Below are positions 38,723 through 52,100 of a stretch of DNA of 64,000 nt, in pieces. The first letter of the stretch is position 1. Each line of letters opens with the position of its first letter. This DNA comes from Candidatus Synoicihabitans palmerolidicus (GTDB taxonomy: Bacteria > Verrucomicrobiota > Verrucomicrobiia > Opitutales > Opitutaceae): assembly GCA_020809425.1 (NCBI GenBank), contig JAGGDC010000010.1:1-64000 (forward strand), given 5' to 3'. The translations under genes were made by a program, and so were the position numbers. Under the pieces are notes generated by a model. That model did no database searches, was not told the origin of the DNA, and saw only the letters and a program-made list of their open reading frames with translations.

Positions 38723-41700
38723 GGGTCAGTTAAAAAGGTGTTCCACCAGGATGTCATCGAGACTTCGTGGTTCGGGTTTTGTCGCCAACTCTACCGGCGG
38801 ACCATCCTGTACCCCGATGCGCGTCAGGGCCGCATCGTCCATTTTGAGAAACGCAACCTGTGTCCATCCGGCCGCAAGTACCGTTTCGATCGCCGCCATG
38901 CCTTCAGCCGCAGTGATCGCCCCCAATCCGCCCGCCTTCAATCCTTCTAGCAGGCTCGGATCCAATCCGTGTTCCCAGAACCCCCAATTAATCAATTGGA
39001 CAGGAAAGTCGGTCAGCGCATCAGCTTTCACCACCCACGCATCTTGAAAACTACACGCCGCCGCATAGCCCGCGCGACAGGCCTCGGGAAATAGACTCTG
39101 GGCAGAGCCCAAATAGAGAACAAAATCCAGTGCCTGATCTCGGACCGCCGCCCACAACGCCACACTGCCGCGCGTCTTCGCGTCAAGTATCCTCCGCAGC
39201 TCGGCTTCGGTCGTATCACTCAGTCGTTCGTCGTGAAACACCATCGCCGCATGGAACGCGCCGTGAAGGGCGCCATACCGGGCTCGCACCGCAGTGGTCA
39301 CCTCTCGCATCGCGGCGGCATCTTCGCCCGCCGCCATCATATAGTGGGCCTCTCCCCCCAGTGCTTCTATCTCGCCCATCGCACGCTCGATGGTGGCGTC
39401 GATCGGTCGGCGCCCGGTCCAAATAATTTTCGCCCTGTAGTTTGAAGCCAGGTGGCGGCTCAAATGTTGGCCTACCCACCCCGCGCCACCCACGATCAAA
39501 TACACTCCACCCGACCTGAACCGAGTCGGCGACTCCGCCAGGCTCGTCATCGTCGCCAAATGCAAGCGACGACGAGTACCCGAACGCAACGCAATCTGCT
39601 CGCCCGATTTTTGAGCGGGTTCTCTAGCCACAGCAACTGCCACCGCATCCGTATCGTCCCAGCCCTCCGACAAATCGATCACCGCCAAGTCCGCTCGAGG
39701 ATACTCTTTGGCGAGGGAGGCAACCATTCCCGTTAACCCCGCCATCTGAGGATTGACGTTGTCTCCCGTCTCGACCGCAAAAACCCCCCGAGTCAACACC
39801 CGTAACTGCCGTCCGGTTCGCCACCATTTTTGCGCCGCCAAGCTCTGCACGAGTCGAGCCAGCGCCAGGGGTCCGATTTCCTGGGCTGCGGCAGTGTTAT
39901 TTACCTGATCTTCAGTCCCTGGCGCAGAAACCGGTGCGAGAAAATAGATTCGGTCCGCACCGGCAAAAGCGCCGCCATCGGCCCCGCATGCACGCTCCAT
40001 CGCATCCAATGACACCACTTGCACCGAATCGCCCCCATGCTGCGCCACCAACGCTTGTTCGAGTGCACCCGCCGGTTCGCCTATAATAACGATTTCGGTA
40101 ACCGCCGCTGAGGCTGACTGCGGAACCGGGGCTTCACGCCATTCCCTTTTCAGGAAACGACCTTTGATCGGACCAGCCACCTCGGCCGACTTCGGCGATT
40201 TTCGTAACTCTTGTTTCGGCACTGCGTTCTCCGCGGGAAATTCTTCAACCATTCGAGCCCGCAGAGTGGCCAGATGAGGCAGGGCATTCAGCACTTCGTC
40301 GCTGCTTGCTCCGAAATCCAAAAGCGCCGCGATTTCGTCGACCCCTGCCGCGTGGCAATCCCGCACCATCCCCATGCAATTTTCCGGGCTTCCAATTAGA
40401 GAGGCATGCCGGCGATACCGCTCGTAGGAAAACTCCGCCATTTTATCCAAATCCGCCTCACTGGCCCGTTGGCCGCGCTCAACCGCATGCATGTGCGCAT
40501 CAAGCGAACTGCGAATATACTCCAGAAAAGGCTTACGGACGATCTCCTGCGCGCGATCCTCATCGGGATCCACAAACGTGTGCAGCATGAGAGTCACACA
40601 CCCTCCCACCGGATCCAGGCCCGCCTCAGCCCGTGCAGCACGGTAACGCGCAATTTTTTTAGCGAGTTCTTCCAAGGTCGAGCCCTGGAGCATCGTTAAC
40701 ACATTATAGCCTCCCCGTCCCGCCTCCTCGAACGATTCAATTCGTCGCGATACCGTAAGCCATACTGGTAATTCCTTCTGCCGTGGTTCCGGGTAGATGC
40801 GCAACTGCACTGTTTCGCCTTTACCATTGCGGCGAGCGACCGTCTCTCCTCGCCACAACCGCTGGACCTCGGGAATCCGGGCCAACCACGTGTCGCGCAA
40901 CTTCGGATACACCGACGGGGCCAGCGCAAAATCGTTGGGATTCCAGCCGGAAGCAAAACCCAAATCGACCCGGCCATCGGACAGGTTATCCACCACTGAC
41001 CAAGCCTCAGCGACCCGCAAGGGATCTTCCAACGGTAATACGACACTGCCCGCCCGTAACCGTATGCGCTTGGTCGTCGCCGCCAACGCTGCCATCAGGG
41101 TCGCCGGGGAACTGTAGATGCCTCCAAATGCATGGAAGTGTCGTTCCGGAGTCCATACCGCATCAAACCCATGCCGATCGGCATACTTCGCTGCTTCCAA
41201 TACCAAGCGATAGCGGCTCTGTGCGCTCACTTGCGCTGAATCACTGAAGAACATGATACTCAAGCCCACTTTGCTCGAACCTGAGGCGACTGCCGATTCC
41301 GGTTCCGGCACCCAACAACGTAAACGTGCAAAGGGATAAGTCGGCAAAGCCAGCAGGGCGGGGTTTCCGGGCAGAGGCAGCACTGACCAATCAACTTCCC
41401 CTCCGGTCACCCAAAGTGCGCCCGGGTCCTCGGAATCAACCGGCGTCGCTGCGGCCAAAGCATCTCCCGCCGCGCCATTCGCCCTGCGTTTCACTCGTCC
41501 CCGATGCAATCCTGGGAACGTGCCGCCCGCAATCCACGTGCGCAGTTTCACTATGGCATCGTCCAAGTCACTCACCCGCGCCGCAAATCTTTCCTCCATT
41601 GCTTCACGTCCGGTTTGCAGCGTCCAAGCCACGTCCTGCAAATATCCTGGTTGGGCATCACGCAGTACCGCCGAACCATTGGACGCCGGATCAATCCGAA

Positions 41701-43125
41701 TCGCGAGAAAGCGCGCCAGATTCGTTGCTGCCTCCCGCAAACGTGTCTCGTTTTTTGCGGATAAAACAATCCAAATCGGGGTGGGCTTGAGGACCGGCCG
41801 GGCTGGAGCCACATATTCTTCAAGAATCAGATGCGCATTGGCTCCCCCTGCGCCAAAAGAACTTACTCCCGCTCGCCGTGGCTCTGGAATACTATCTTTC
41901 TGGGACTGCGGCCACGGAGACAGTTCCCGTTGAACTCGGAAGAACGAATCCGTGAACTGGATATTCGGATTCAGTGTCTCAGCGTGCAATGACGGCACCA
42001 GTTTCCCATGATGAAACTGCAATAGTACCTTGGTCACCCCCGCTATTCCGGCCGCAGACTCGGCGTGCCCAATATTGCTCTTCACCGATCCCACGGCGCA
42101 ATACCCCGGATCAGGTCGCGATCCCCCGGCCTGATCTGCCAACGCAGCCTCAAAGGCTTGCTGCAGTCCGGTGAGTTCGATCGGGTCGCCCAACGAAGTA
42201 CCGGTTCCATGCGCCTCGATGTAGGTGATGCTCGCGGGATCAATCTGCGACCGCACCAACGCTTCGCCCACCACCTCGGCTTGTGATCGTGAATTGGGCA
42301 CGGTGTAACCGTTGGTCCGTCCGCCATGATTCATCGCACTGGCACGAATCACCCCTTGAATACGATCACCGTCGGCGATCGCTTTCGACAGGGGCTTCAG
42401 TAGAACCGCACCGACTCCCTCACCCGGCACGTAACCCTCACCACCTTCGCCAAAGGCTCGGCAACGCCCATCCTTCGCGCTGAAGCCAGACTGACTTAAG
42501 ATCAGATCCTTCTCCGGGTGGATCGTGAGGTTTACTCCGCCTGCGATGGCAAATTCACTCTCCCCGCGCCGGAGGCTTTCGCAGGCGAGATGAATCGCGG
42601 TCAACGAAGACGAACACATCGTATCGACCGCCATGCTCGGTCCCCGCCAATTGAAGAAAAACGATACCCGGTTTGCAATCGTGGCAAACGACGAGCTCAG
42701 CGAGACCGGATTCCCTTTCAGCCGCTCCTCCACTCCAAACAGTTGATACTGTCCGTACATCACCCCAACGAATACCCCGACCTTACGATCCTGCAGCTTA
42801 CTGCGCGGACAGCCCGCATCATCGAGCGTGCTCCAAACCGTTTCGAGGAACAGGCGTTCCTGCGGGTCCATGAATTGCGCCTCACGCGGGGAGAGATTAA
42901 AAAACAGAGGATCGAACTCATCAACTCCCCGCACGAAACCACCCCATTTGTTCGTGGTGGCCCCCGGCTTCATCGGAGTTGGGTCGTAGTAATCTCGCCA
43001 ATCCCAACGCTCCTCAGGCACTGACTCGATGCAGTCTTTCCCTGCCGCAAGATTCTCCCAAAACTCCGCCAAATTGTCCGCCTGCGGGTATCGCCCCGCC
43101 ATGCCGATGATCGCAATTGATGCCT
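37970..43125 (-). other. PKS module 6: KS-LLM-KR-(MT remnant)-ACP, split over two genes
   Basis: KS 41810-43125 (TMCSSS). LLM 40240-41275 is a luciferase-like flavin monooxygenase domain (VGLSIMFFSDSAQ, DAVWTPERHFHAFGG, VDLGFASGWNPNDF). KR 38730-40200 is of the type usually paired with a methyltransferase. The gene ends there. The next gene opens with a short methyltransferase-like remnant (38260-38722), then the ACP (37970-38200, GVDSIVG). Predicted to add C10-C9, reduce C11 to an alcohol and hydroxylate the alpha carbon C10. This gives the vicinal diol that the carbamoyltransferase later modifies. Confidence 0.83.
38260..38722 (-). other. Vestigial methyltransferase-like region at the N-terminus of the last PKS protein
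   Basis: About 155 residues before the first ACP. VAVIGPLPEEAESRV and the stretch FSLIAVTALPREIA ... LVAGGRAILEIP resemble strands of a SAM-dependent methyltransferase fold. It lacks a glycine-rich SAM motif (compare LEIGAGTGSTT in the cMT near 59330) and is less than half the length of that domain. The KR just before it belongs to the kind normally followed by a cMT, which supports a decayed methyltransferase. A docking or structural role is the alternative. Confidence 0.5.
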
Positions 43126-46100
43126 CGGCCACTGATGGAGCGTTCTTGGTCGCTGTCGTCGCGATTACCGCAGGTTCAACTCGCGCGCCTTTGCTTATCG
43201 TGCCCATCGGTTCGGGGACTTCCAAATGGGACTCGGCACTGCTCGGACTAAGCGCTTTGGCCAACGCCACCGCATGCGCTTCAATCAGAAAGTCCGCCAC
43301 CTTCTCCAGAGTTGGATACTCGAACAGTAACGTCTTGGAGAGCTCACCGAGGTCCCGCTCGAGCATCTGAGCGAACGATGTCACAGAAATGGAATCCAGG
43401 CCGTAACTCTCAATCGGTTCATCGGCATAAACTTGTTCCCGCGGCAGTTTCGTGAGCTCGCAAAATAAACCCAAGAGATGTTGGATGACCGCAGCCTTTG
43501 GCGGTGCGACAATTCTCTCGGCAACCTCCGTCTCCAGAGGCGGCACCACAATGCCCGTCGGCACGGTTTCTCCAAGATTCGCTGTCTCCACCTCAAACCG
43601 CTTCAATACGGCATCGCGCTTTCCTCGCAGCGGACAGACCTGCGGAGCCGTGCCAGCCAAGACCCGCTCCAAGAGTTCCAGCCCCATCGCTCTATCTAAC
43701 ACGTCTAATCCAGCCTCGGAAGACTTGGCCTCTCCGGTAACCCCTCCCATCCCGCCGTCACTCCAAAGCGGCCAATTGATCGACACAGTCCTGCCCTCAC
43801 ACTCGCCGAGAGTTCGCGCCACTTCGCGGTCATGCGCCCACGCATCAAGGCAAGCGTTGGCATACGCGTAGTCTGCTTGTCCCGCGTTGCCCCATAAGCC
43901 GGCCGTCGAGGAAAAAAGTGCAAAAACCTCCAGCGGTTCGTCCTTGGTCGTCGCGTGGAGCGCCTTCGCCCCTTCCAGCTTTGGCGCCAAAACGGCTTGG
44001 AAATCAGCCAAGGTCTTATGCCAAATTAATCCATCCCGCAGCCCCCCCGCCGCGTGCAGCACGCCGTCAAGTCGACCAAACTTGTCCTTCGCCGCCTTCA
44101 CTACGCTTTCCGCATCAGGTCCGACCGAGACATCCGCCTGCAAATAGATCGCTGCTGCCCCCAATCCCGTCACCCGGCTTCGCCTCTCGCCATCGAGGAC
44201 TGAACGCCCCACCAGCACGACCCTGGCGCGTCGGGTGTGCACCAGATGCTCCGCCACGATCAATCCCAATCCGCCCGCCCCTCCCGTGATGAGATAAACC
44301 CCATTTTTCTTGAATACCCCGACCGGAGGCTCGACCAGTGAAGTCTCGACATACCGCCGGATCGCCCGGCGTCCGGAAACAAGACGCACCTCTAAATCGT
44401 CCGCCGCCAACTCAGCTTTCACCATATCCAAGTTCCACCCTCCCTCACCCGCCAGGGCCAAAGTGCTTAAACGCAACGCCGGTTGCTCCTGGCGCAAGGT
44501 CTTGGCGTAGGCGGCCACCGCGCGGTATTCGACCACGCCCATCGGATGAACAAACAGTCCAAGTACGTCCCCCAACGGTCGATCCTTGGCGCGCACCAGG
44601 GCCTGTACCAGTCCATGCACACTGCCGATTCCCTTTAGGAAATTCCTTTCAGTTTCTGCCTGTTTTCCGAGGGTCCAGCCGTGCACCCAAACATTGGGTC
44701 GAACCATGGTCACCACCTTCGCCCAATCTTCCGCACTCTCCGGTCGCACTGTCAGTACCTCATCATGGAGACCGAAAGCGTCGCCAGGTACCACTCGCCA
44801 CACGTCAACTCCCGTTGCCCTCCACGCCTCGGACAAGGCCGTTTCCTCATCAAGTACCAACACCCGGCCCACCGCCAGTTGCGCCGAACCGGTCTCCGGC
44901 ACCTCCAACCATTCAGGTCGAAGCGCAAAGACTTCCCCCTTCAGTTTCGCGGTATCGGTGGGGGCGCGGGTCGCCAATTGTTCGATTTGCAACAAGACCG
45001 TGCCATCATCAGCCGAAACCGTCAGGTCGTAACATCGCACCGTCCCCTCCGCGCCGGCGATGCGCCCGTGCACCCAGCCCTGAGACGGCCAGCCAAGACT
45101 GCCCGAGATCCGTTGCACGGCAAAGGGTAAACCCACCTTGCCTGTGCCCAACGCCAGTGGCGCGAGACTCTGCAATGCCCCGTCCAGCAGGGCCGGATGC
45201 CAAAGATAACCTTCCTCCATCCATCGGTCCGGAAGCACCAGCTTGGCCAACACTTCCGTCGACGAATAAACCAGTTCTTCCACCACCCGATATCCGTCTC
45301 CGTAAGCAATGCCTCCCTGCGCAAATTCATCATAGAAGGCCGCCCGAGACCTGACTTCTCCACATCGCGTTCTAATGGAAACGAGGTCCAGCTTCTCCTC
45401 TGCATCGAGTTTCGTCGCCCTGGCCACTCCACTTCCCACCGTTTCACCGTCTTTCTGGCACACGGTAACAGTCCAACGGCCCTCCGTCTTTTCCTCCACG
45501 GCGGTGATCAACTCCAATGTGTCCTCTGCCTTCATCGCCACCGGACGCAGCCAAACCCAATCCCTTATTTCCACCGCTCCGGACTCGGCGGCCATACTGG
45601 CCACGAAACGCGTGAGTTCCAAAGTCGCCGCTCCGGGCAGTAGGCGTCGTCCTCCTACCACGTGATCACTGAACAAAACTTCATGGGAGGAGAATCGACT
45701 CGAAAAGCATACTCCGTTCAGGGTGGAAATATTGCTGGTCACCAATGGATGCAGGCGCTGGCTCGGAATGGACTGCGTACCAACCCTCGGTACATTTGGC
45801 AACCAATGACGCTCCGGCGCAAAAACGTAGCCGGGCAAACTCACGCGTCTCCTCGCCCCCTCGGGCCATAAGGTGAGCCATGGTACCTCGGCGCCTTCTG
45901 CCCACCAACGCCCCAGCGCGGCCCAATCACGTGCCTCGACCAACGTTTCGACAAAATGCCGTCCGGTTTCGCCTTCCACGAGTGTCATTCCACCAAGCCG
46001 TACCGCCCGAGCGCTCCCCGTGGTAAAATCTCCGGTGGCGGCATCACTCTCAAACGCGATCAAGTGCTGTTCCATCTCAACCCAATCCCGCGCGCTGAAC

Positions 46101-49100
46101 GCCAGCCGCTCATCAAAGGCTTCGCGTCCGTTCTGCAACGTGAACGCCACCGCACTCAACTCCGGCCGCGCCGGGTCTGGCGTGATCTTCAACCAATGGC
46201 GGTATGCCCGGACGACTCCTCTCAATCGCTCGCGGTTGACCGCCGAAAAAACCAGCAGGTACCGACCCTCGGCATCCGCACCACCTGTTGCGACAGCCCG
46301 TGACTCCAAAAACTCCTCTACAATCACGTGAGCGTTCGAACCACCGGCGCCGAACGAACTTAATCCAGCGCGTCGCGGCGCGCCTGCGACCGTCGACCAC
46401 TTTGCCATCTCCCGTTGAACCACAAACGGTGTATCCGTAAATTCAATATTCGGGTTCAATTCATCGGAATGCAGACTCGGCACGAGTTGCCGGTGGCGAA
46501 GTTGCAACAGAAGCTTGCTCAAACCTGCCATGCCTGCGGCGGCTTCGAGGTGACCCACATTCGACTTCACGGAACCGATGGCACACGGGGTCTCCCGATC
46601 CATTCCAAAAACTTCCGTTAAGGCCGCGATTTCAATCGGATCTCCCAACGCCGTGCCCGTGCCATGCGCCTCCACGTAGCTGATGCTTTGAGATGCAATG
46701 CCCGCCTTCACCAAAGCCGAACTTACCGCAGCCGTCTGGGCCTTCGGATTCGGTACCGTGTAACCATTGGTTTTACCGCCATGATTTACTGCTGTGCTGC
46801 GAATTATGCCGTGAAGGTGATCGCCATCCGCGAGCGCCTGTGCGAGCGGCTTCAGAAGAACGGCGCCCACGCCTTCACCCGGGACATAACCATCGCCCCT
46901 CGCCCCAAAACTTTTGCAGCGACCGTCGCTCGCCGCGAAACCACCCTGCGCCAAGCCGACGTCCTTCAAGGGGTGAAGACTGAGATTCACCCCACCCGCC
47001 AAGGCCAGCTCTGCCTCGCCTTTGTGCAGGCTGTCACAGGCCAAATGCAGCGCCGAAAGCGAAGACGAACACATGGTATCCACCGCCAGACTCGGACCGT
47101 GCCAATCAAACCAATATGATACTCGGTTGGCGATCGAGGCATACGACGAATTGACCGGCAACAAGCGGCCGACTTCGGAGCGTTCCAACCCCAGCAATTG
47201 ATATTGGCTGAACATCACCCCGACAAAGACGCCTATAGCCCGATCCCTCAGCTCCGCCCGCGCATAACCGGCCTCCTCAACCGCATGCCATGCAGTTTCC
47301 AGAAACAATCGTTCCTGCGGGTCCATTACTTCCGCCTCCCGAGGTGGAATGCGAAAGAAGCCCGCGTCAAATTGGTCAACTCCCGCGAGGAAACCACCCC
47401 AACGATTGTAGGTCTTACCCACCTGCCCACGTCGTTCGTCGAAATAAGTTTCGAGGTTCCATCGCGCGGCCGGGACCTCGGTAATACAATCACGCCCGTT
47501 CTCCAAATTGCGCCAGAACTCGTCCAGGTTTTCCGCCTGCGGGTATCGACCACTGACACCGATAATTGCGATGGCATCATTCGCCATATTTTCCGCCATC
47601 GAATTCAATTCCCCAGTGTTCGGTCCACCAACCGCCGCCGCAGGATGACTCGACTTCGTAGCCTCGGGCTTGAGCGCAGGGGCGGCCATTCCGCACAGCT
47701 CTTTGAGCTTCTCGGCGTGTCGCGTCGCAAAATGCGACGCCAATGCGTCCAGAGTCTGATGTTCAAACAACAGCGATTTGGACAATGGCCCAAAGTCCTC
47801 CTCCAATCGGCGAGTAAACGACATCACCAGCAGTGAATCTATCCCATATCGCTCCAGTGCCTCATGGCCTTTGATTCGATCAATCGGAATCCGCGTCAGC
47901 TCCGCGAACCGAGATTTCAGAAAATCCAGTACCTGCGTCTCATCCAATCTGTCTTCCACCTGCGAAGCGGGGCTCTCCACCGGCGGTAATGGCAGACTCA
48001 CTGAGTCGACCAAGGGGCGTTCATTGGCTGCAGTCGGGAAAACCGCCAACACGGGTTCGCTTGCGCACAAGCATGTCTCGAAAATCTTGATACCTGTCGC
48101 GGTGTTGATGGCACGATGATGCGGATCCTTCAGGGCCAGAACATCCGTATCCAGGCCCATGCCATCCCCCTGCCACAGCGGCCACTGAATTGATAAGGTG
48201 CGCCCACGGCATTCCCCCCGCCGACGGCGCTGCTCCCGTTGCTGGGCAAACGCATCAAGGAAACCGTTGGCAAACGCGTAATCGCACTGCCCCACATTGC
48301 CGTTCACACTGGCGACCGAACTGCACAGGACCATCAGCTCAAGGGGTTCATCTGCCAAAACCTCATCGAGCACCTTCACGCCCTCGATTTTCGGTGCCAG
48401 AACCCGGCGGGCCGAGATCAAATCCTTTTTCACCACAAACCCGTCATTCAACAAGCCGGCCGCATGGACAACCCCGTGCACTTCACCTGCTTTCGCGCGC
48501 GTCTCCTTCAAAGCGCGATGCACGTCCTCCGACCGGGTCACATCGCAACTCACGTAATAAACCTCGGCACCATCGAGAAGAGTCGACTGCCCACTCAGTC
48601 GAATCTCATCCAATTTTCGTCGGCCCCACAGTACCACTTTGGCCGCATGGGTATCTCGTAGATATTTAGCCAATACCAGGCCCACTGCGCCGGCTCCGCC
48701 CGTGACCACCCAGGTCATACCAGCCCGAATCGGTCGAAGGTACTCAGCCGGAGGGACGAATGCCTCGAACACCCGCCCGCGACGGGCGCCCTCCCTGTAT
48801 TCAATTTCTTCCTCACCGCCGTCCGTTTTAATCTCCGCCACGGCCCTCTCCACGGTCACCTCTCCACTCACGATTTTCCACCGCAGCGAGGGTTGCTCCA
48901 ATCGAATTGTTTTGGTCAACGCCGGCAACGCCACCCATGCCGGAGGCGCGTCACGGGGCAAGACGACTAGAGCAGGCAGTGGACGATCCATGCCGCACCG
49001 CAACAGACACTGCGAAGCCAAGAGAATCGTCTCAAAGCCCAAGCGAATCCCCTCGGCATCTGCCGCTGGGTCGTGAGCCCAGCGGTGCATCACTGCGGCC

Positions 49101-52100
49101 GGGGGAAACGTTGCCAATACCTGAGTTAGATCCCCAACCTCACCCGGCCGCACCGTGGCACCGTCTGCCCGAAGTTCAAACGTGTCTCCGGCGGTAATAC
49201 AGATCACGTGAAGCCCGGAAACCTGCTCCGCGAGGGGCACCGTCCACGTTCCGCTATTGTCCAACACCAACAAATTTTTGCGCAGCGTCGGAGCCGATGG
49301 AGATTCCGACAGCGAACTCGCCTGCCATCTCGATCTCAGGTAGGTGAGTTTCGGTGATTCGGACTCCTCGGTCCCAATTGTCTGAACGGAAAACGCCTCG
49401 ATCCGCGCCAAAAACTGGCCCGTTCCGTCCACGAGGGTGACATCAAAAGTCGTCCGCCTCTTAGTTGTCTCCCTCCGACTGACCGCCGCATACACCGGCC
49501 CAAGATCCGCCGTCCATTCGGTTGAACTTGCCACTCGAAGACGTCCCACTCCGACGGGAATCGTTGGCCCGTTTGTCGCAGGTTGGAGCAATACTCCCGT
49601 CGCCTGCAATCCCCCCTCAATCATGAGAGCAATGCTCGCGTCAAGCGGTACACCAGTCGGGCGTTCAAGTGTCGCCCAACCCACGCCATCGCCCCAAGCC
49701 ACGTTCCGCACTCGCCGATAGAGGGGTCCGTAGACCAACCCACCAGTCTCCAAGCCTGCATAAAAATCTTCACCCGTCACGCGCTCAGAACACCGCGCCT
49801 CGCACGCCTCCGGATCAATCCTGTCAGGAGAGCCGAGGTCGCTTTCTCGCAGTTCGACTTGTCCACTCGCACTGCCGTCACCAACCGTTACGGACCACGT
49901 GCCGTCCTTTTCCGCCTGGAGTTTCACCCGCAGCGCCAATGCCCCGGTCACCGGCAGGGGCTGTCGCCACGTCCAATTGATCAAACTTACGGATTCATCG
50001 GCCAACGCAGCCCAGGCCGCCCGGAGCGCGCGCTCCAATATCAGCGACCCTGCCAACCAATGCTCCCCGTTCACGCAGTGGTCCTCGATCAGTGAGTCGG
50101 CAGCGATTATGTCGGTCACGAAAACCGGTCCAGCCACCGTGGATTCATTACGCTGCACCCATCGCATGCTCTCCGTTCCCATCAAAACCGATGGAAGGGG
50201 CCCCCCTGCAGCTGGCCGAACCCAACACCGATCCCGTGCAAAGACATGGTTAGGCAACGGGGAGCGGCGCGTGGGCCGGGGCGCCGATGGCCACTCGTCA
50301 CCCAAAACGACATGGGCATTGGTTCCGCTATAGCCAAAGGAACTTACCGCAGCCAACCGTTCTCGGTCTGGCCGCCGCTCCCACGCCCGTAAACTGGTGT
50401 TCACAAAGAATGGACTGCTGGTAAAATCGATGTGCTCATTCGGCATCGAAAAATGCAACGACTGCGGCATGCGCTCGTTCTCCATGGCCAACAGGACCTT
50501 GATCACCCCTGCAATGCCGGCGGCAAACGAGGTGTGGCCAATGTTGGATTTCACTGAACCTAAAGCGCAGTAGCCGCATCGAGAGGTGAAACTGCGAAAC
50601 GCTTCCGTCAGGCCGCGAACTTCCACCGGGTCGCCCAACAAGGTTCCGGTTCCATGTGCTTCCACGAGATCAATCTTTGCTGGATCAATCCCCGCGCGTA
50701 GATACACCGTGCGTTCCAGCTCAGCTTGCGATTTCGCGCTCGGTGCAGTGATGCCATTGGTCTTTCCATCCTGATTAATGCCCGAACCGCGCACGACCCC
50801 GTAAATACGATCTCCACCCGCTCGCGCGGCGGCGAGAGACTTCACCATCACCACCGCGACTCCTTCGCTCAATGCGATGCCGTCAGCCGCTTGGTCAAAC
50901 GGCCGACACCGTCCTCCTGGCGAAAGCATCTCTAGTTTACTCGTGGTGATGAGTTGGTCGGGTTCGATGATAAGGCTCACCCCACCCACCAGAGCCATCT
51001 CGCAATCTCCCGCTTGAATCGCTCGACAGGCCTGATGCAAGGCCACCAGCGATGAAGAACACGCCGTGTCGATCGCTACGCTCGGGCCTTTCAGATTAAG
51101 AAAATAGGAAAGCCGGGCGGCCAGTATTGATGGGGTAAGCCCCATGCCGGCAAACGCAGTCTGAGCTTGTCCCGGGTTCAATCGCCGCAGAGTTCCTCCA
51201 TAATCGCCCGTTCCTGCGCCCACAAAAACCCCGCAGTTCGTATTGGCTAATTCCTCACTCGTATAACCCGCATGCTCGATGGCTCGCCATGCCTCCTCCA
51301 TGAATAGGCGCTGCTGCGGATCCATAATCTCAGCCTCCGCATGCGACAGATTAAAGAACAGCGGATCGAAGCAGTCGATATCTGCGATAAATCCGCCCGT
51401 GCGGCAGTACGACTTGCCCTCGGCTTGAGGATTCGGGTCATAAAACGCATTTACGTCCCACCGCTCCGCCGGCACCTCGCTTACACTGTCCACGCCCTCC
51501 GCAAGATTGATCCAAAACTTCGCCAGATTTCGCGCGCCAGGCAAGCGGCAAGCCATGCCAATAATCGCGATGGGATCGTCGCGTGTCACCGTCGGGGCGG
51601 TTTCCCCCGCCTCGGCCGAGCCCGCCGACTTAATCGTCGGCCCGGGGGCTGTGCTCAGCTTAGCCAGTTTCACCGGCACTCTTGTGATCATTGCGTGACC
51701 ACTGACCGCCGCCGGTACCGACAGGCTTACGCGTCCACGAGTGACTGCATCAGAATTCGGTGCCTGCGGCGGCTCTGAAACCACGACGCCAACCTCCGGG
51801 CTCTCCGACAATTCAATTTGCGACGGCTTTGACGGCTGGAGCCGGGGAGTCGAAGCGTTGATGAGTCCGATCACGTGCTCCGCCAAATCGTCGCAATTTA
51901 CAAAATCGTAGACGATCGAAGCATCGAGTCGCAGACGAAATGCACGGTTCAAACCGTGGATGAACTCAACACTCAATATAGAGTCGAGGCCCAGGTCGCG
52001 AAAGGCGGTCTGTCCGTCAAATCCTACCGGATCGAGGTGCAGCTTCGCACATAAATCTTCCCGCATCCATCGTCTCGCCTCGTCCGCCGACGGACTTGAG

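Noticed and set aside
38726..40200. KR of the LLM module as inactive because the YxxxN motif reads YAAAC
   Set aside because: The KR of module 1 shows a similar variation (YTAGS), and this variant is usual in KRs paired with methyltransferases; Ser, Tyr and the NADPH motif are kept.
44338..45354. Plus-strand open frame of 338 codons inside the PKS region, and many other plus-strand frames of 100-200 codons
   Set aside because: They lie opposite well-defined PKS domains in GC-rich sequence, have Pro/Arg/Ser-rich low-complexity translations and show no family motif.
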